Assembly (NCBI GenBank): GCA_013397795.1
Contig: VZTJ01001769.1
Location: forward strand, 1,892,663-1,956,662
Source: Orthonyx spaldingii
Lineage: Eukaryota; Chordata; Aves; Passeriformes; Orthonychidae
Direction of reading: 5' to 3'
DNA length: 64,000 nucleotides
A program made the translations under genes and the position numbers. The notes under the pieces are model-generated. The model saw only the letters and a list, made by a program, of their open reading frames with translations. It made no database searches and was not told the DNA's origin. Position 1 is the stretch's first letter, and the number at the start of each line of letters is the position of its first letter. Below, piece after piece: positions 25,935-39,845 of the stretch.

Positions 25935-27683
25935 GGAGAGGAAATTAGAGGAATCTCCCCACGCCCTTTTAGGCTAAGTTAAATGGCTGGAAAGTATATT
26001 CTTTTTTTTTTCTGCTGAGAATTTTTTATGTAAATGCTGACAGAATCTCAGCTACAGTGTCACTGGTGGTTGCCTTCATAATAAGAAGCTGCTAACAATC
26101 CCACATCCAGCACAAAGTTCCCTCTTAACAGGGTAAGACAAACACCATCCTCAACTTCAGGTCCAGTTTGTGCCCTGAGAAAAAATTAGGCTACTAGAGA
26201 GTTTTGGAGCTATGGTTATCTATATTTCTGTAAAGGCCAGTAGAATGACTCAGAGCACTCAACACATATTTAGTCGAAGGATCACAAACTTTCCTGAAAA
26301 TTGAGAGCTTCCAACATTAAATATTTATGCCATTACTCTGGGCTTGAGCATAATAATAACACAGGGAAACACCAATAACACTGACTTCTTGAGCCCCCGC
26401 ATTCAAGGAGACTTTGCAGACATGTCTTGCACACTTCTCAAAATACTATTGCTTTCCAAATACAAGATTCTTAAGTCAGGATTTCTGTATGTTGTTCACA
26501 CACTAAATGATATTTTCAAGTCTTTTTCTCCTTTTAGTTTTGCTTTTCTTTTGAGAGGTTGTTTGGATTTCTTGTTAATTAAACAAGATGGATACTTTGG
26601 GTTGATTTTTTTTTTTCTGTGATGCAAACTTTTGTGTCTATCTGTTACATAGTCTTTTAAGAACTCGAATATTTTAAGAAGCCAGTTTAACAAGACATGT
26701 TGTGACAGCATTTGCAGAAGTTTCTGAAATGTGCCAGAAGATGTGTAGTAGAGCCTTCTTTGTAATTTAAAATTCTTTTTTGTGTGCTACGTGTATGAGA
26801 TGTTGGTCCTAAAGCTTCCATTTTCCTTTAAGGATTTTTTTGGAGAGGTCTGTGGATTGGAGAGAGAATTTTTTGTTTGCTATCCTCCCAAAAAAGGGAA
26901 CAGGATTTTCATGAGCCATTATGGGATAAAATCTTATGAAGCACTAAATAGTGTTGTGAGTGCTGTAACATAAAGCTCTGTTTTGTTTCTTTAGCACACC
27001 ATAAAGTCTGCTCATGGAGAAAATTCATACCTACTCGCTTCCTCTTTGGCCTTTTGGATTTGCCTGTTTTCTTTGGGGCTGTTAGGACCAAATGCTTTCA
27101 TTTATTTCCCTCCACAACAGACCAGATTTATAGGTGAATCTGAAGCCTGACTTACAGTGGTTATATAGCCACTAGTGTGGAACTGCACCAACACAGAACC
27201 CTAGAGTGGATGTGATTTACATGTACACAGCATGATTTGTACTAGCTCAGCTTATCTTTGGCTGAAAGCAGGGTAAATTAGACATGGGAAAGTTATTGCA
27301 GCGACATCAGTCATTTTACAGCAGGCATTTTTGTCAGTGAGCATACACTGAGCATGTTACTTGATATTGCTGTTTGTCAGTGTCTCCGTCATTAAAATTA
27401 AGACGTTTCCATGGCCTTTTAGGCTATCAGAAGGGAACTAAATTAAAAGTGAAAAAACTTAAGAAAATTTAATGGGAGACCCAGGAAAAATTATATACCT
27501 AGCATTGAAATGAATGTATATAAGAGAATTATTCTGCTGATCAGTTTAATGATCAGCTTACTTTTAAAATGGAGTTGCCCTGGCAAATTTTTACAGCTCT
27601 TAAGGTCTAAAACATTACACTGTACTTTTACCTCTAGATCCCTGAAGGGGAGCTTTTGTGTATTCTTTTCAATCTGTATACAG

Positions 27684-27704
27684 CATTTATCATTTATCAT
27701 TTAT
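27684..27704. repeat. CATTTAT triplicate
   Basis: The 7-bp word CATTTAT is repeated three times without interruption. It is a short tandem repeat in the last 400 bp of intron 8. Confidence 0.9.
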
Positions 27705-28052
27705 CTGTTGGACTGTTTTTATGATGGTCACAATAATTTTTATAGTAATATAAGTAATATAAGTGTCCTTATAGAAACAGTCTGCTGTTTTCTTGATTTT
27801 CATCTGTCACACAATCTTCTGGTGGTGAAAATGGCTGTGAGGCAGAAAATGATGCATGTGATATGAGTTGGAGCACAGTGACACTCGATTTAATAATTCT
27901 GCAAAGTTTCAGACTTATGGCAAATAACCTGAACTTAGCATGTGAGACATTAGGACAACTGACTAGATTATGTGGGATAGAGTCAAGCTCAAGGTTTTAG
28001 GGGGTTTTTTTGTGTGCTGCTAGGAGTTTAACACCAGTCTGTTGTGTTGCAG

Positions 28053-28202
28053 TACAACCGCTACCAGCGCTATGGGGCCGAGGAATGTGTGCTGCAGATG
28101 GGAGGAGTGCTGTGCCCAACTCCCGGCTGTGGAGCAGGTCTGCTTCCTGAACCAGGGCTAAGGAGAATTGTGTGTGAACCAGGCAACGGAATAGGTTGTG
28201 GG
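28053..28202 (+). CDS. PRKN: PRKN exon 9: first half of the IBR domain
   Basis: This is an internal coding exon of parkin, 150 bp, exactly 50 codons in phase 0-0. The peptide starts YNRYQRYGAEECVLQMGG and contains VLCPTPGCGAGLLPEP and, near its end, GNGIGCG. It matches human residues about 312-361 as I recall them. It carries four IBR zinc ligands: Cys in LCP, Cys in PGCG, Cys in VCE and Cys in IGCG (human 332, 337, 352 and 360). The other four IBR ligands belong to exon 10, outside the window. Differences from human cluster between the ligands, around PEPGLRRIV and CEPGN; the ligands themselves are intact. Splice sites are the acceptor TTGTGTTGCAG/TAC and the donor GGG/GTAAGA. Skipping this exon would keep the frame but remove half the IBR. 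Frames on either strand that overlap it, including a 71-codon + frame running into the intron, are shadows. Confidence 0.98.
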
Positions 28203-31200
28203 GTAAGAACATACATTTTCCTACTAGTGGTGTGGGAAATAATTGGTATTGTACAATGAACACTAAGACAAAGGGGGAAAATGTGGTTGGCTTTTTTACC
28301 TTTTCCATCAGTGACTCTGAATTGCCCCTCATACCAGAGTGGGATAACACAGCTCAGTAAACAATTTAAATATAGCACAATGGCTTAGGAATGATGACTT
28401 CATCATGTAGAATGTGTCCATTCCATAATTCTTTGCTTTATTTGGATTAAGAAGTTGCTGAGTAGTTACAGTAAGAAATTGAACTGTGAAAATGAAAATC
28501 CAAATGCACTCTGACTTTCTTCTCCTAGCACTCAGCTAAAATGAACAGGATCTTGAGCAAACTATTCATTATCATATTAATTTTTTTTACAGAAAAAGGA
28601 GATATAAAATAGCCTGTTCATGACACTGTAGTGACATTGCTTGTGCATGTTACAATACATGATGAAAAGAAATATAGAAATATTTCTGTTAACTCATAAA
28701 AATTGCTTTTAAGCAAGGGAAATGAACAATTAATGGCAGATTTATGGAAATCAAAATCATATGCAACTTGAAAATATTTTTGCTAAGAGATCAGATGATA
28801 TGCACCATCAATGGTTTTGACAGTAGAAAAAGCAAGTACTTTACAAGAATCAAGCTTTGGGGAAAATAGATATACATAGAGACAAATCTATATATAAAAG
28901 AATCTATTAAATGTTCAGTCAGGGCGACTAATTGGTGTTTGCACTATGTGACTCTTTCCATAGATAGCATTATGGCAGAATTCCATGAACACTATGAGAG
29001 AAGATAAAATATCTATATTTGTAAAATACTATGATTCTGTTTCTGCTGTCTTTCTTGTGGAAAATGCACTTTTTGTTGCAGTTTTGATGTTGCCCAAACT
29101 GATACGATGGAAGAATAATAGTTTGCTGAACTAGGAAGTTGCAGTAACTTGTCTTCTTTGAGTAGGTTAGCATCTGTCGACCTTGGTAAGACTTCCTATC
29201 TATCCATGCAGTGGTGCATGTAAAACAGAGCACTACCCAAATTCACTGAGCAGACAGGGGGTTATAAGATAAAACAGAATCTGGGAAAGTAATAAGAAAC
29301 ACGACTGCATAAACAAAAGGGAATGCCTCTAGATTAACTATTAGGGATTGGTTAAAAAAGATAAAATTCCAAATAATTTTTATTCAGCTCTGCCTTGAAA
29401 TGGTGAAAGTCATACTGTATTTTGCAGCTTCATTCATCATCATTCTGAATGTGCAAATGCCCTGTAAATAAAGTGCACGTAGTGTAAAGGATTGATATAT
29501 TGCCTGGTTTAGCAAACTGCTCTGTTTCCTTCTCAGGCTGTGCTTGGTAGTGAGCAGATCTGCAGCCTTGAGTGTAAGCTCACCCTTTGTTTTGAATGAT
29601 GTGACGTCTTGAACATTACAGGGTACAATTCACTGAGGCTGAAATGAGAAGCAGGAGGTTGGTCTGTAAACCAGATTTTGCTAACATTAAGGCCCTTCTT
29701 CAGAATCTATAATGAAACAGAGTGAAAATACATGCCTTTGAATCTTTCTTTGCACCCTAAAAAATTATAACCTCAAGGAGGATTTGTCACAGACTTGCTG
29801 TGCTGAGGGTCCTAGCACTGAAGTCAGCTGCCAGTGATAAAATTGGCTGAAGGTAAAGATCCACCTGCAAGGACACCAAGACAGTTAGAAAAGCTATTTA
29901 TTTTTACTCTATTTTATGTAGTCATTTTCAGTGCTTTCTATTCTTAAACTATGATGTGGTTTTTCCCAGTCAAAACCTGACCTTTTTTAGTGTGAAGACC
30001 TTCCACTAATTTTTGTGGAATCCAGGAAGATCCATTTCAGAGCTCAGAATTCCCTCATGAGTGTATAAGTGATTTACAAGCTCAAAGAAAGGCCCAGGAT
30101 GAAGAATGTCCCTGTTATCCATCCAAATAAAGGCTACAAAAGGTGTCTTGCAGTACTTAACCTGTACAGCTTATATTAGAAACACATTCCTTGCTGAAGC
30201 AAAGAAATAAGGAAAGTAGTGTGAATCTGGAGATTATTTATGAATGTCTGCATCATTCTTTAAGCTGTGCTTTCGTCATGTAGAGTCTCTTTTGGGGTAT
30301 TTGAACCTCTGTCTTTGGTTAAAGTTTGTATTGGTAACAGCAGAAGTTACATCCAACACCAGTGGTCTGTTATTCACGCAAAAGTCCTCGTAGAGAAATA
30401 GCTGCCTCTTGAACAGAACAAATTGATTGTTCAGGTCTGAACTGGCATGTTAGGGTAGCTAACAACTGTCAAGTTGCTGAGGATTTTGATTAGCTACTGA
30501 GATGACTCAGGGGAGGAAGGAAGGACAGATGGTCAAGAGAAAGTCATGACAGTGAATAAGAAGGGGTTTCAGCAACCATTTTAGAAAAGTTGAGGTTAAG
30601 GGAACCAAACAGAGAATGAGCTGGCCACCAGAGACTGAAGCAAAATAAATGGATGCAGACGTTTTGACTTCCTCAGTTTCTTAGTCTGTTATGTGGAATG
30701 AGAAACTAGGATCTCTCTTTTTGCAGAGGAACTGTCATTGTATCAAAGGTAAATGTGAATCCCAGGGGGGTCCTTATAATTTGTTAAAAGGGCCTTTGGA
30801 AAACTTAAAAGATGGGTTTTGCTTTGTCTCAGGAAATTTGGAAACAGCAACATGTAGGGCCTAGAAACAGTCTGGTAAATGCCTATACAGAACTGCACCA
30901 AAAAGATGGGGAAAGAGGTTTAAATGTAAACATCCCCATATGTACCCCTGCAGTCAGGCACTGCTATCTATTCAGGGTTTCAGGTAAAAAAACAAGATTA
31001 AATGTTTATTTTGACTGAATAGTAGCATGCAGATATCCTTTTAGTGATTATGGATAGTCCTCACCTAAAGCCATGTCATGGTACCACTGATTGCCTCCAC
31101 TGATGTCTAATCTTTTGTATTTTTTATTATTAGCCATAAACGTATTAATTGATTTGCTACGATATTACCATTATACACTATTCTACCTTCATTACTATGC

Positions 31201-34200
31201 ATCAGACTTATGTTACTAACTTCTATTGCTCAGCTATAAAATCTTGACATATTTAATACTAGAAAACAGCAACAAAACATAGTAGATAGCACATATTGTA
31301 CCAGCTGGCCTAGGTGCAGGAAAAGCTGTGGTAAACAAGACATACAAAAGCTTTATGAATAAAACATTTTTGTCTTGTTTTGTATTACCCTGGCATATTT
31401 TTTACTACACATTAAGAAGTTTGGAGTTAAAAAACAGGTTAGAGTGGATCTTCAAAGGGACTATAATACTTGTTTTTTAAGAAGTGTGCCTTGGTTTCTA
31501 CACATATAGCTCAGTTGCCTTGCAAAACGTTCCTTGTCAGTATCTTTCAGTGGGATGATAACTGACTGATGTGTAACTGCATCCCAGATTTTGCTCTACA
31601 ATGGTATGTTGTGCAGAAACAATGGTAAATGTTTTGCAGCATGCAATATCAGTTGACCTATCCCTTGAAGTGGGGGTGAGATGGGAGATACAGGATAGTG
31701 TAGACAGAGCATCTACTGGTCTTTTCCCCTTGAGTTTATTCATTCCTAGCATAGCATATATAAGCACAAAGAAGAATGTATTTCTAGAGATTGTCTGTTG
31801 TTTGACAATCCCTTGCTAGGAGACCTGACTCTTGAAGGTCCATGAAGGTTCTGAGACCACTCTAAACTATACTCAGGTCTGGGTGACGATTTAAATGGTC
31901 TTAGGAATAAGCTGTCGTAATTGATGTTTTTATTGCTCATCTTTTAGATCCACCAAAGTGAAACTACAATCTGCAAGTGGATACTCAAATGTAGTGTATT
32001 AAATGTGCAATGATAAAGTAAATATTTTAGTCTTGCAAAGGGAGCACAAAATTTGGGATTATTTCATCTCTTTTACACCATATTTACTGTTCCATAAACA
32101 TAGTGCATTGAAGAACATCAAAAGATGTGTTCCCATCTAGGGCAGGTGAAATTTTATGGCTGCAGACTACAAGAGGTCCCTGAAAAAATCCATAGATATA
32201 AATACCATGTCTTCCTTATAAATAGAATACCTAGGCTGTTGTATTACATAAAACAAAATCCCTAAGGCAATTTCACTCTACCAAGCAATTTTTTCTCATT
32301 GATTTCTTCTTGCATTCTTCTTCCATGGCTAAGGAAGCATATGTCAAAAGCAATTGCACCGTATTTGTAGGATTAATAATTGTCTGCCTTTTCAGAGAGC
32401 TTAATAGAATAGAGGACTCTCTAAAATAGTTACATGGGAAGTGTAATACATATTCTTTTAGTGGGCAAAGTTGGGGTTTTTTGTGATTCATCATCATGTG
32501 TTCGTGCATGTCCAAGCAGATGCGTTTCGTCTTCAGTAATGTCTTTGTTAAGCCTGGTAATACACATGTAGGAAAACCCTGAACTGGGGGAAAGATTGGA
32601 GGAAATCTTTTGAGGAGACAAATCTGAATTATAGAAAATCCAAGCAATGAGTTCTTATCCACTTAATTCTGATAATTCAAATGATGATTTTGTTAGTTGT
32701 GTATGTCCCCCTAAACTTCTGGAGCAGGGTTGTTTAATTTAGGCTTTTATATGTCGGTTGAAGTGCTATGCGAATGCACCTATACTTCCTCTGGAATCTG
32801 AACCAGCTTGCACATATTGTTTCATATATGTAAAAGTGCGCAAGAGTTTTTAAAGTAAAAAAATAGTTTCCACATCTAGAAGTCATAAGTCTTTTATTAC
32901 AAAGTTCAGTTTCAATGCAGTGCATTGTCATGATCAACATGGACTTTCCTTCTGCAATTCCTCTCTCTCTCTCGAGTCTGGTTTTGTCATGTTACTCCAT
33001 ATATACTGTCTGATCAAAATGTTTGAAAGTCTGACTAACCTCAAAGACTTTACTTTCAAACAAAGATGTAAGTATAAATGTGTGGTTCAGGACATGTACT
33101 TTGTTTTTTTGTTAGTAGTACCAGGAAAATCTTCAACGTATGAAAAGAGAAAATAGGCAACTTTTAAAATAATTTGAGATATAAAGATAGTCAAGATGAG
33201 TAGTGGTAATTCAAGACAACCTTTAAAGGTACCTGCACTGAAAAAAATCGTTTCAATTTTATAATCAGATGAATAAAAGGTCATGAGTGAAGAAGAGCTG
33301 TGTGTAAAATTATCTGAATTTTTCTCTTTGTTTTAAGATGGGAATGGAAGTTGAAGCATAAGCACTAAATAGACGCTCCAAGCTTTTGAAAAACAGCAGA
33401 ATAATTCAGAAAACAAAAGACCTTGAGACCTTTATGTCATTTGCAAAACACTGAAATGGAAATAGGAGATTGCTGCTATCTAGTAGCCGTAGCAAAATTG
33501 AAGGGTTACTCCTTGTTATTACATTTCAGGTATCTGTCCTTGTTCCGTATGTCATTAAATTTTTGCTTTTAGGAGAATTCACCAGAAAGGTGTGACCATA
33601 GAAGAGGTAATAGCTGAAGATATTGCTGTGATTAAGAAACCAGCTCACAGGAGGAGCATTTCATAATATTGTATAGGGAATTTTTCAAGGGGAATGAAAA
33701 TGAGACAGACATTTTCTATTATTGCTAAATGCTGAGTTGCTAGCACTGCGCCACAAGCTCTAAGCAGTAATCATGTATTGTTTTCTTCTATTGAGTGGGC
33801 ACTCTAGCCTTTAGAAAGTGGAATTCCATCTTGTTGACACATTATGCTTCAACAGCTGAGCAAGTTGTTTCATTGCTAAAATATGACAGGCTGATCAAAA
33901 TTCTTTTTGGATTTGTGGGGGTTTTTTCTGGTACTGTTTTATGTGCGTTAAAATTAACTGTAAAATCATGAGGCTTCTTAAAATGTTAATTTAACAAAGT
34001 CTTTACCCAGAATTGCACTGTGCAATTAACTAGCTATGTATTGCTGCCAAGGTGTATTATTTCCATTGCCCATATCTTGCAGTGCAGGGCAATTCATTGA
34101 TCTAGTGACTGATATGAAACTCACCTGTTAGCAGAGAGTGGATAAAGCAATCTAGGGAATGTTTCCATTTTTAATAATATGGATCACATTAGTTCATAGG

Positions 34201-35788
34201 GCCAGCAAAAGAAAAAGAACTACTTTTTATACAGAAAACAAATAAATTACTTACACTTGGTTTAACAGTAGAAGAATAACTGTTTTTTCCTTTACATCCC
34301 CAATCATGAAGTACAAACTAGAAAAACAGTGTTAGGAAATATGTGAGTCTCTTCCACTCTGTGTGAGCTAAAACTGAAACTTCATTAGTTTTGTCTGCTA
34401 GAATATTATAGGATGACTCATATCATGTGATAAAATTCTGTATCCCTTGATTTATGTGGGGTATCGCTTTTACTTGACTTCTGCATCATGCAGGCATCTG
34501 GAAAATGGCTTTGTACATACACATTGCAAATTGAGAGCGCAGTGTCTTCAGTTGTGTTTGCTTGACTTACTGTTCTGTGGCTGACCTAGTAAAATTTAAA
34601 ACCATTTAAAATCTGTCATATGTGTTCTAAGACAGGATCAAGGAAACAGAGAAAAGATGTAGTTACCCAGTAAGAGGATGGAAGATGATGTTCTCTGTAA
34701 TCCAGAGATATCACAGATATAAGAATAACACTGTATTTGAGTCAGAGAAATTGTATTAGAGAAAACTAGGATAAAATCAAGTTCTTGATTGTAAAGATAA
34801 GTCAAAACTCGACACACAGACCTAGGAACTAGAGAGGATAAAACTGTTGTCTGTGAGTGTAAACCAGCTCAGACTGGCATTTGTAACAATTGTTTTGCAG
34901 AAGATAAATGGTCCCAATTTAACCAATTTGTCTGAAATAAGAATGAGCTAAAGTTGCAAGCCTTTGAGACTCATTTTAAATTGAGGGCTGAGATAAAACA
35001 GCAGGTGCTTTTAAAATCACATCAGTAGTTGATTTTAGGATTTATCAGTTAACTCTTAGTCCTTGTAAACTATTAGATCAAACAATCCCCTGGAAGGGTG
35101 CTAGGGATTTTCATATTAGAGATACCAAACACTCGACTGTTGTCACTTGTTCAGTATTTAGATTCCAGAGCCAAAGATGCCTGGGCTTCCATTTTCTTCA
35201 CCTCTGGAAAGAGGACAACATTTTACAGTAGATGCACTGCAAAAATGTACATAATTTACAATATTCACAGTTTACTGTAAATTTATTTTAGTAAACAGAT
35301 GTGGAAAAAGACTTCCAAAAAAAAGTACCTTCTCTGGAGAGATTCTGGGTTTCAAGTACCTATTGAGTATATCATGCTCTGATGCTCAGGTCAGGGTAAA
35401 TTGATCACTGAATTTGAAGGAAAGTCAAAATTTTCTCTCAGGGCTTATTGTCAGAAACTTGATATTCTATGCTGGAGTTTGGTGGGTGAGCTAAATACCA
35501 TCTCCAGGATTCTGGGGGGCATTTCTCACCTAGAAATTCCTTGCTATTTGAAGAGTCACAGGCTTTGATGACATCTTTGTCTATTTTGGACTCTGCCTGT
35601 GGCATGGTGCAGTTTAGTCTCCTGACGACTGAAGTACTCTTGTCTAATTAACGTAATTGGGCTCCATGTAGCAGTATCTGGGTGATGTTTAATGGCTTAT
35701 GATGCTCAGGAGATTATATTAGATGAACTCATAATTCTATCTAGTCTTAAGTATAGTGGAAGTTTATGACTGGAGAGAACTTGCAACT

Positions 35789-35810
35789 ACTTTTTTCTTA
35801 CTTTTTTCTT
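35789..35810. repeat. 11-bp tandem duplication
   Basis: ACTTTTTTCTT occurs twice in direct succession (35789-35799 and 35800-35810). It is a small pyrimidine-rich slippage product. Confidence 0.85.
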
Positions 35811-36493
35811 ACTGCTCCTCTACTCTTCAACAAAGTGTCTAGAAATAAGTCTGACAGTCAGGGGATAATGTATTTTCACATGGCCCATCAGAAAAGACCT
35901 GGAGTGCAAAAATCAGAAAGAAGGAAAAATAAACTGTTTCTAGGAGCTGCCAGTTAATTCTGCATGTATGAAAAACAGAGCTCTGTCTTCTGGCTTCATA
36001 TTTCACTTACATACAGGATAAGATTCTTCTTCCTTACGTGATAGAAAGAAACACTTTGCACATGATAGAAAAGTGTAGCGATTTTAAATCAGCCTGTATT
36101 TCCTTCAGCTAATAGATTAAAAAGTGCCAGACCACAAGAGGTGCCTGAGCTTTCTTTCTTATGTAGTTCATATACTGAGTGCAATTTCACAATCATTAAG
36201 ATAAATACCAATGAATTTGTAAATTATCGGAACTAGGTGTCAGTGGAAGATTTGGTAAGAATAAGCAGATCTATCACTGAGTCACTGGAGAGGGAACAAT
36301 AATACAATCAGGACAGGATGTGCTGCTTGAGAATGGCAGAAACTAAGGGGGATTCTAATTGTGCAAGAGGCTTATTTGAGCAATCTTCTAAAAATTTCTG
36401 TATTTGAACAGGAAAGAGAAACATGGGCTGAATGCAGGAAATCACTAACAAATGAAAAGGAAAATAAATATGAATCAAATAAGCCTATTTATT

Positions 36494-36522
36494 GCCTTTC
36501 ATATGAAGTTTCATATGAAGGC
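36494..36522. repeat. 29-bp near-perfect palindrome
   Basis: GCC and GGC at the ends enclose two copies of TTCATATGAA, itself a perfect 10-bp palindrome, separated by GT. The whole can fold as one stem with a single-base bulge, or each decamer can act as a self-complementary site. Each decamer contains the E-box CATATG and an NdeI site. The function is unknown. Confidence 0.85.
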
Positions 36523-37856
36523 ATCTTGAGGCACTTCAGATTGTATTATTACATTATTGTAAAAAAGCAGGAGATGCTTAATCAATGAGAAATGGTGGAG
36601 TCAAGAGCTAGGACCAGAACAATAAGACTTTAGATGAAAATGAATATGTTGACTGGCATTTTTTAGCTTAGGCAGGGTAAAAATTCAAAGTTCTGAATGC
36701 TAAAGAAGAATTGTCGTCATTAGGTGGCTGGTAAAATTCTAGCCTGTAGCCCAATGCAGAAGTAAATCATAAGATTCATAAAGTGAGCAGCTCACACAGA
36801 TCTCAAGAAAACATTCCTGTCTACGGCTTTTGTGGAACTTGTAGTCTTCATGTTGTTGGATGCCAGAGTTAAAAAATGTAATAGAGATTTGGGGTTTAAG
36901 TCTACCCTGTGTAAATACAAACATGAAAAACAGTAGTTTGTGTCAGTTTGGAACTTACAAATAATTACACATTTTTTTTACTAGAAGGGCTACCCCCAAT
37001 TAAAAATTTGCAAGTTTTTGTATTTCTTTATTAGCTGATCAAAGAAATACCCAAAAAGTGTCTGTCTCAACTTTACTTTGACGCCACAAATACATAAAAT
37101 CTCTGTTGGTCAGCCACACTCTGGTTCATTTTTGCAAGACAACAACACCATTTTTCATGTGGAGGTCATAAAATGATAGCTTACTGAGACTAGGAAAGTT
37201 TTTGTGATAAAAAAAGGAATGGCACAAAATGCAGAGTACATGCATACCACAGGGATGGTAGTCTGCATGGACATTTTCCTGAAGAATATTTCTTTTGTGA
37301 TGACAAGCAAGATACTGTGTAACTGTATAAAGTTTCCCAGTGCTCCTCTTGGGTTTACAGTTGTATAGGGTTTCTCACTGGATCTTTAAGGAAAAGCTTT
37401 TTCAAACACATTACAGTTACAATAGTATGTCTGTGGAATGAAGCAAAACTACTCCTTGTCATTTCACCAGTACAAGAAAAATGTTTATTTTTCATTGCAC
37501 GTTGCATTGCTTCTATGTACTACATAGAATCCAAATTGACTGGACATTGTAATGCATCTCTTTGGGCTATGCTCCATGAAGAGTGGGGTGAAATTGGCAT
37601 TAAAAATATTTCAGGTATAGCTAAATGTAGTTGTCATACAAAAAATTAATAGTTTTTTTAAATACAAGTAAGTAGAACAGAGTTATTCTGAGATCAATTC
37701 CCTCACCACTAGTATTTCAGTAAGGTATTTAAGAATGATGTCACATGCAAAACTTTATTATTTCAAAACCATTTCAAAGAGATAGCAAAGCCATCATTCC
37801 GCAATCAAAGCTGATTTTGAAGTGCTGAAACAAAGCTGATTTTCAATTATCAGAGT

Positions 37857-37868
37857 AAAAAAAAAAAA
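37857..37868. repeat. (A)12 homopolymer
   Basis: This is a run of 12 A. It is preceded by a short direct repeat, in which CAAAGCTGATTTT occurs at about 37806 and again at about 37831. Confidence 0.85.
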
Positions 37869-39761
37869 TATGAAAACTGTCTTGATTGCTGAAAGCTGCT
37901 GTCTTTTCAAGTTGGATAACTCAAAACAAATAGATGATGCTTATGCAGCTTCAAACAAAAACCTCCTTCTAACAAAGCATAAAAAACACTCATCCTGAAA
38001 GATAGTATCTGGGTAAAGTTATAAGCTTCTGAAAGTGAGTTCAGAATAGAAGTTGCATCTCAACTTTAACCATTGTATTAAGGTCACTAAGCTATAAAAA
38101 AGGGAGTAAAGAAAATGTTGCAAAGTCAAGGGCAAACTATGAAAATAAAATAAAATGGAAATATAATGACCAAATTAAATGAAAGACATCCCTTACACAG
38201 TAATAACATTCTGAATGAAAAGCAAGGACATAGATTTGGAGAACAGTGACCAACTGTAATTCAGTGGGAAATAATAGAAAACCAGAATGCAGTATGTGCT
38301 CATAAAACCCTCATGAGAGAGAGCAGAAAAGTAAAAATTCTGGTAACATCTTTGAATGGAGACCTTGACTAAGGGCAGAAAATCATGGGTGAGTAACCAA
38401 GACTCAGTTAACTCCATTTTGTCCTTATATTTCTCAAAAATTAAATAATTCATGCCACTCAATTTATTTTTTTTTCCCAAAAGCTCTCATATTATACTGG
38501 CTGACAATCACTACCATGATAGCAAATCTATTCCACTGTCACTTAAAAGGCATAAGTGAAGAGATAAAGAGAAAGGCTTAAAGGTACTGGTGCCTCACTT
38601 GTTCAAACTATATTAAATGAGCAGTAAAATAGGCTGGTGAAACTGGATCTGGTTTCCCTTAAGAAATATCAAAGAGCAGTAATAAGTTTTGTATGTATCT
38701 CTGTCATTTCTATGCCAGTGAAAATGCTCACATATGTAAAATTAAATAATGGCATTAAGTCTGTTATGCACACCTGAAATAGCTATATTAAAACATATTG
38801 ACTTTCAGACCACGTGTCTAAAGCCAGTGTTTGTTATTAAATATAGTCAATATAGTCTGTAAACAAAAAATAGGTATGAGGCATGTTCTACAACATTATC
38901 ATATATAAAGAAAGCTTGACAAGACTTTGTTTTCCACTTACTTTTCTCTTCAAGCTAAAGTCAATGTAAATTTTGTTCCCTTGTTTTATTTAGGGAACCT
39001 CTTGTAGGTCTCCTAAACACACTTTTTGAAATTCCTTAGTTTTTATGGTAAAGGATACTTACATTAAAATCTAATTGAGCAGCATCATTCTGGAAAAACA
39101 AATAGTTGAATAGTTGAATATACCTGTTGTTGGCATAGATTTCAGTGACGTTTGACTTAAATCAGAAAGCTGAAATCTTAAAAAACACCAGGAGATCAAA
39201 ACTGAAATCCCCAAGTTCCCACTGGAGATGAAGGAGGAGTAAATAGGACAGTGAGGGCGACAAGGAGGCAGCCTTAAGGTGAGGTCTGAGAAGACATGGT
39301 GGGATTATTCAAAATTCTTATTGAAGCACCAATATATTCACTCCCTTTCTTGACTTGAAGAGTGATAAATTTCTCCTCTATTTTGTTGAACCAGCCTGGA
39401 AGGGGACAACAGAAACATTAACTTGCCTCCTCTGCTGAGAGCTGTGACTTTATGTGAGGTGGTAGCACAGCTCTGTGGTTGTTTGATCCCTGGTTAGCAG
39501 GTTGAGATGGAGAATACCAGAGAGTAAGGGGGATGGGTTCTCCAGAGATCCTAAGCAGAGTCTGAAAATGCATATTCTATAAGGAAAACCTAGAATTTAT
39601 TACATCCTTTGATGGGTGCATGTGGCGTAAAGGAATAAAAGTATAGATGAGAGTATGTGTGCCTTTTGGCTGCATGTATTTAGAATTATGGGAAACTACC
39701 TGCCACACCTTTTTATAAATGAACACGGAATTATGGTGGTTACAGTAAACTGAACTAGTGG

Positions 39762-39845
39762 GTGACATGCCTGTCCATGGCAGATGGATTGGAACTAGGT
39801 GGTCTTTAACATCCCTCCCAACCCTCACCATTCTATGAGATCATG
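39762..39845 (+). mobile_element. CR1 LINE 3' terminal remnant
   Basis: TGTCCATGGCAGATGGATTG, then ACTAGGTGGTCTTTAACATC and CCTCCCAACCCTCACCATTC, ending TATGAGATCATGAG, is the 3' end of a CR1 element in sense orientation with scattered substitutions. Only the last 80 bp or so can be recognised. The left edge is approximate. Confidence 0.88.

Larger units (their letters stand above)
15605..28052 (+). other. PRKN: PRKN intron 8, complete (12,448 bp)
   Basis: This intron is bounded by the exon 8 donor GTGAGT and the exon 9 acceptor GTTGTGTTGCAG. It lies in phase 0, between the codons for Gln and Tyr. Contents that I can name are the donor-proximal hairpin, a G/T-rich tract at 20.6 kb, a 14-T run at 21.0 kb, a 23-bp-period duplication at 22.4 kb, a GC hairpin at 22.75 kb, an ambiguous base at 23289, a CR1 tail at 23.3-23.4 kb, a 26-A tract at 25.9 kb and a CATTTAT triplet at 27.7 kb. 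The segment at about 19.53-19.80 kb is somewhat richer in GC, with an 81-codon minus-strand frame that I do not recognise. The rest is AT-rich sequence without assignable features. Confidence 0.93.

Noticed and set aside
28044..28378. Open frames of 71-117 codons on both strands around exon 9
   Set aside because: They overlap the PRKN exon, whose 150-bp length, splice sites and IBR cysteines explain the open reading. The extensions run into the intron.
32273..32662. 129-codon minus-strand open frame
   Set aside because: No domain or repeat similarity was seen. The composition is that of translated intron.
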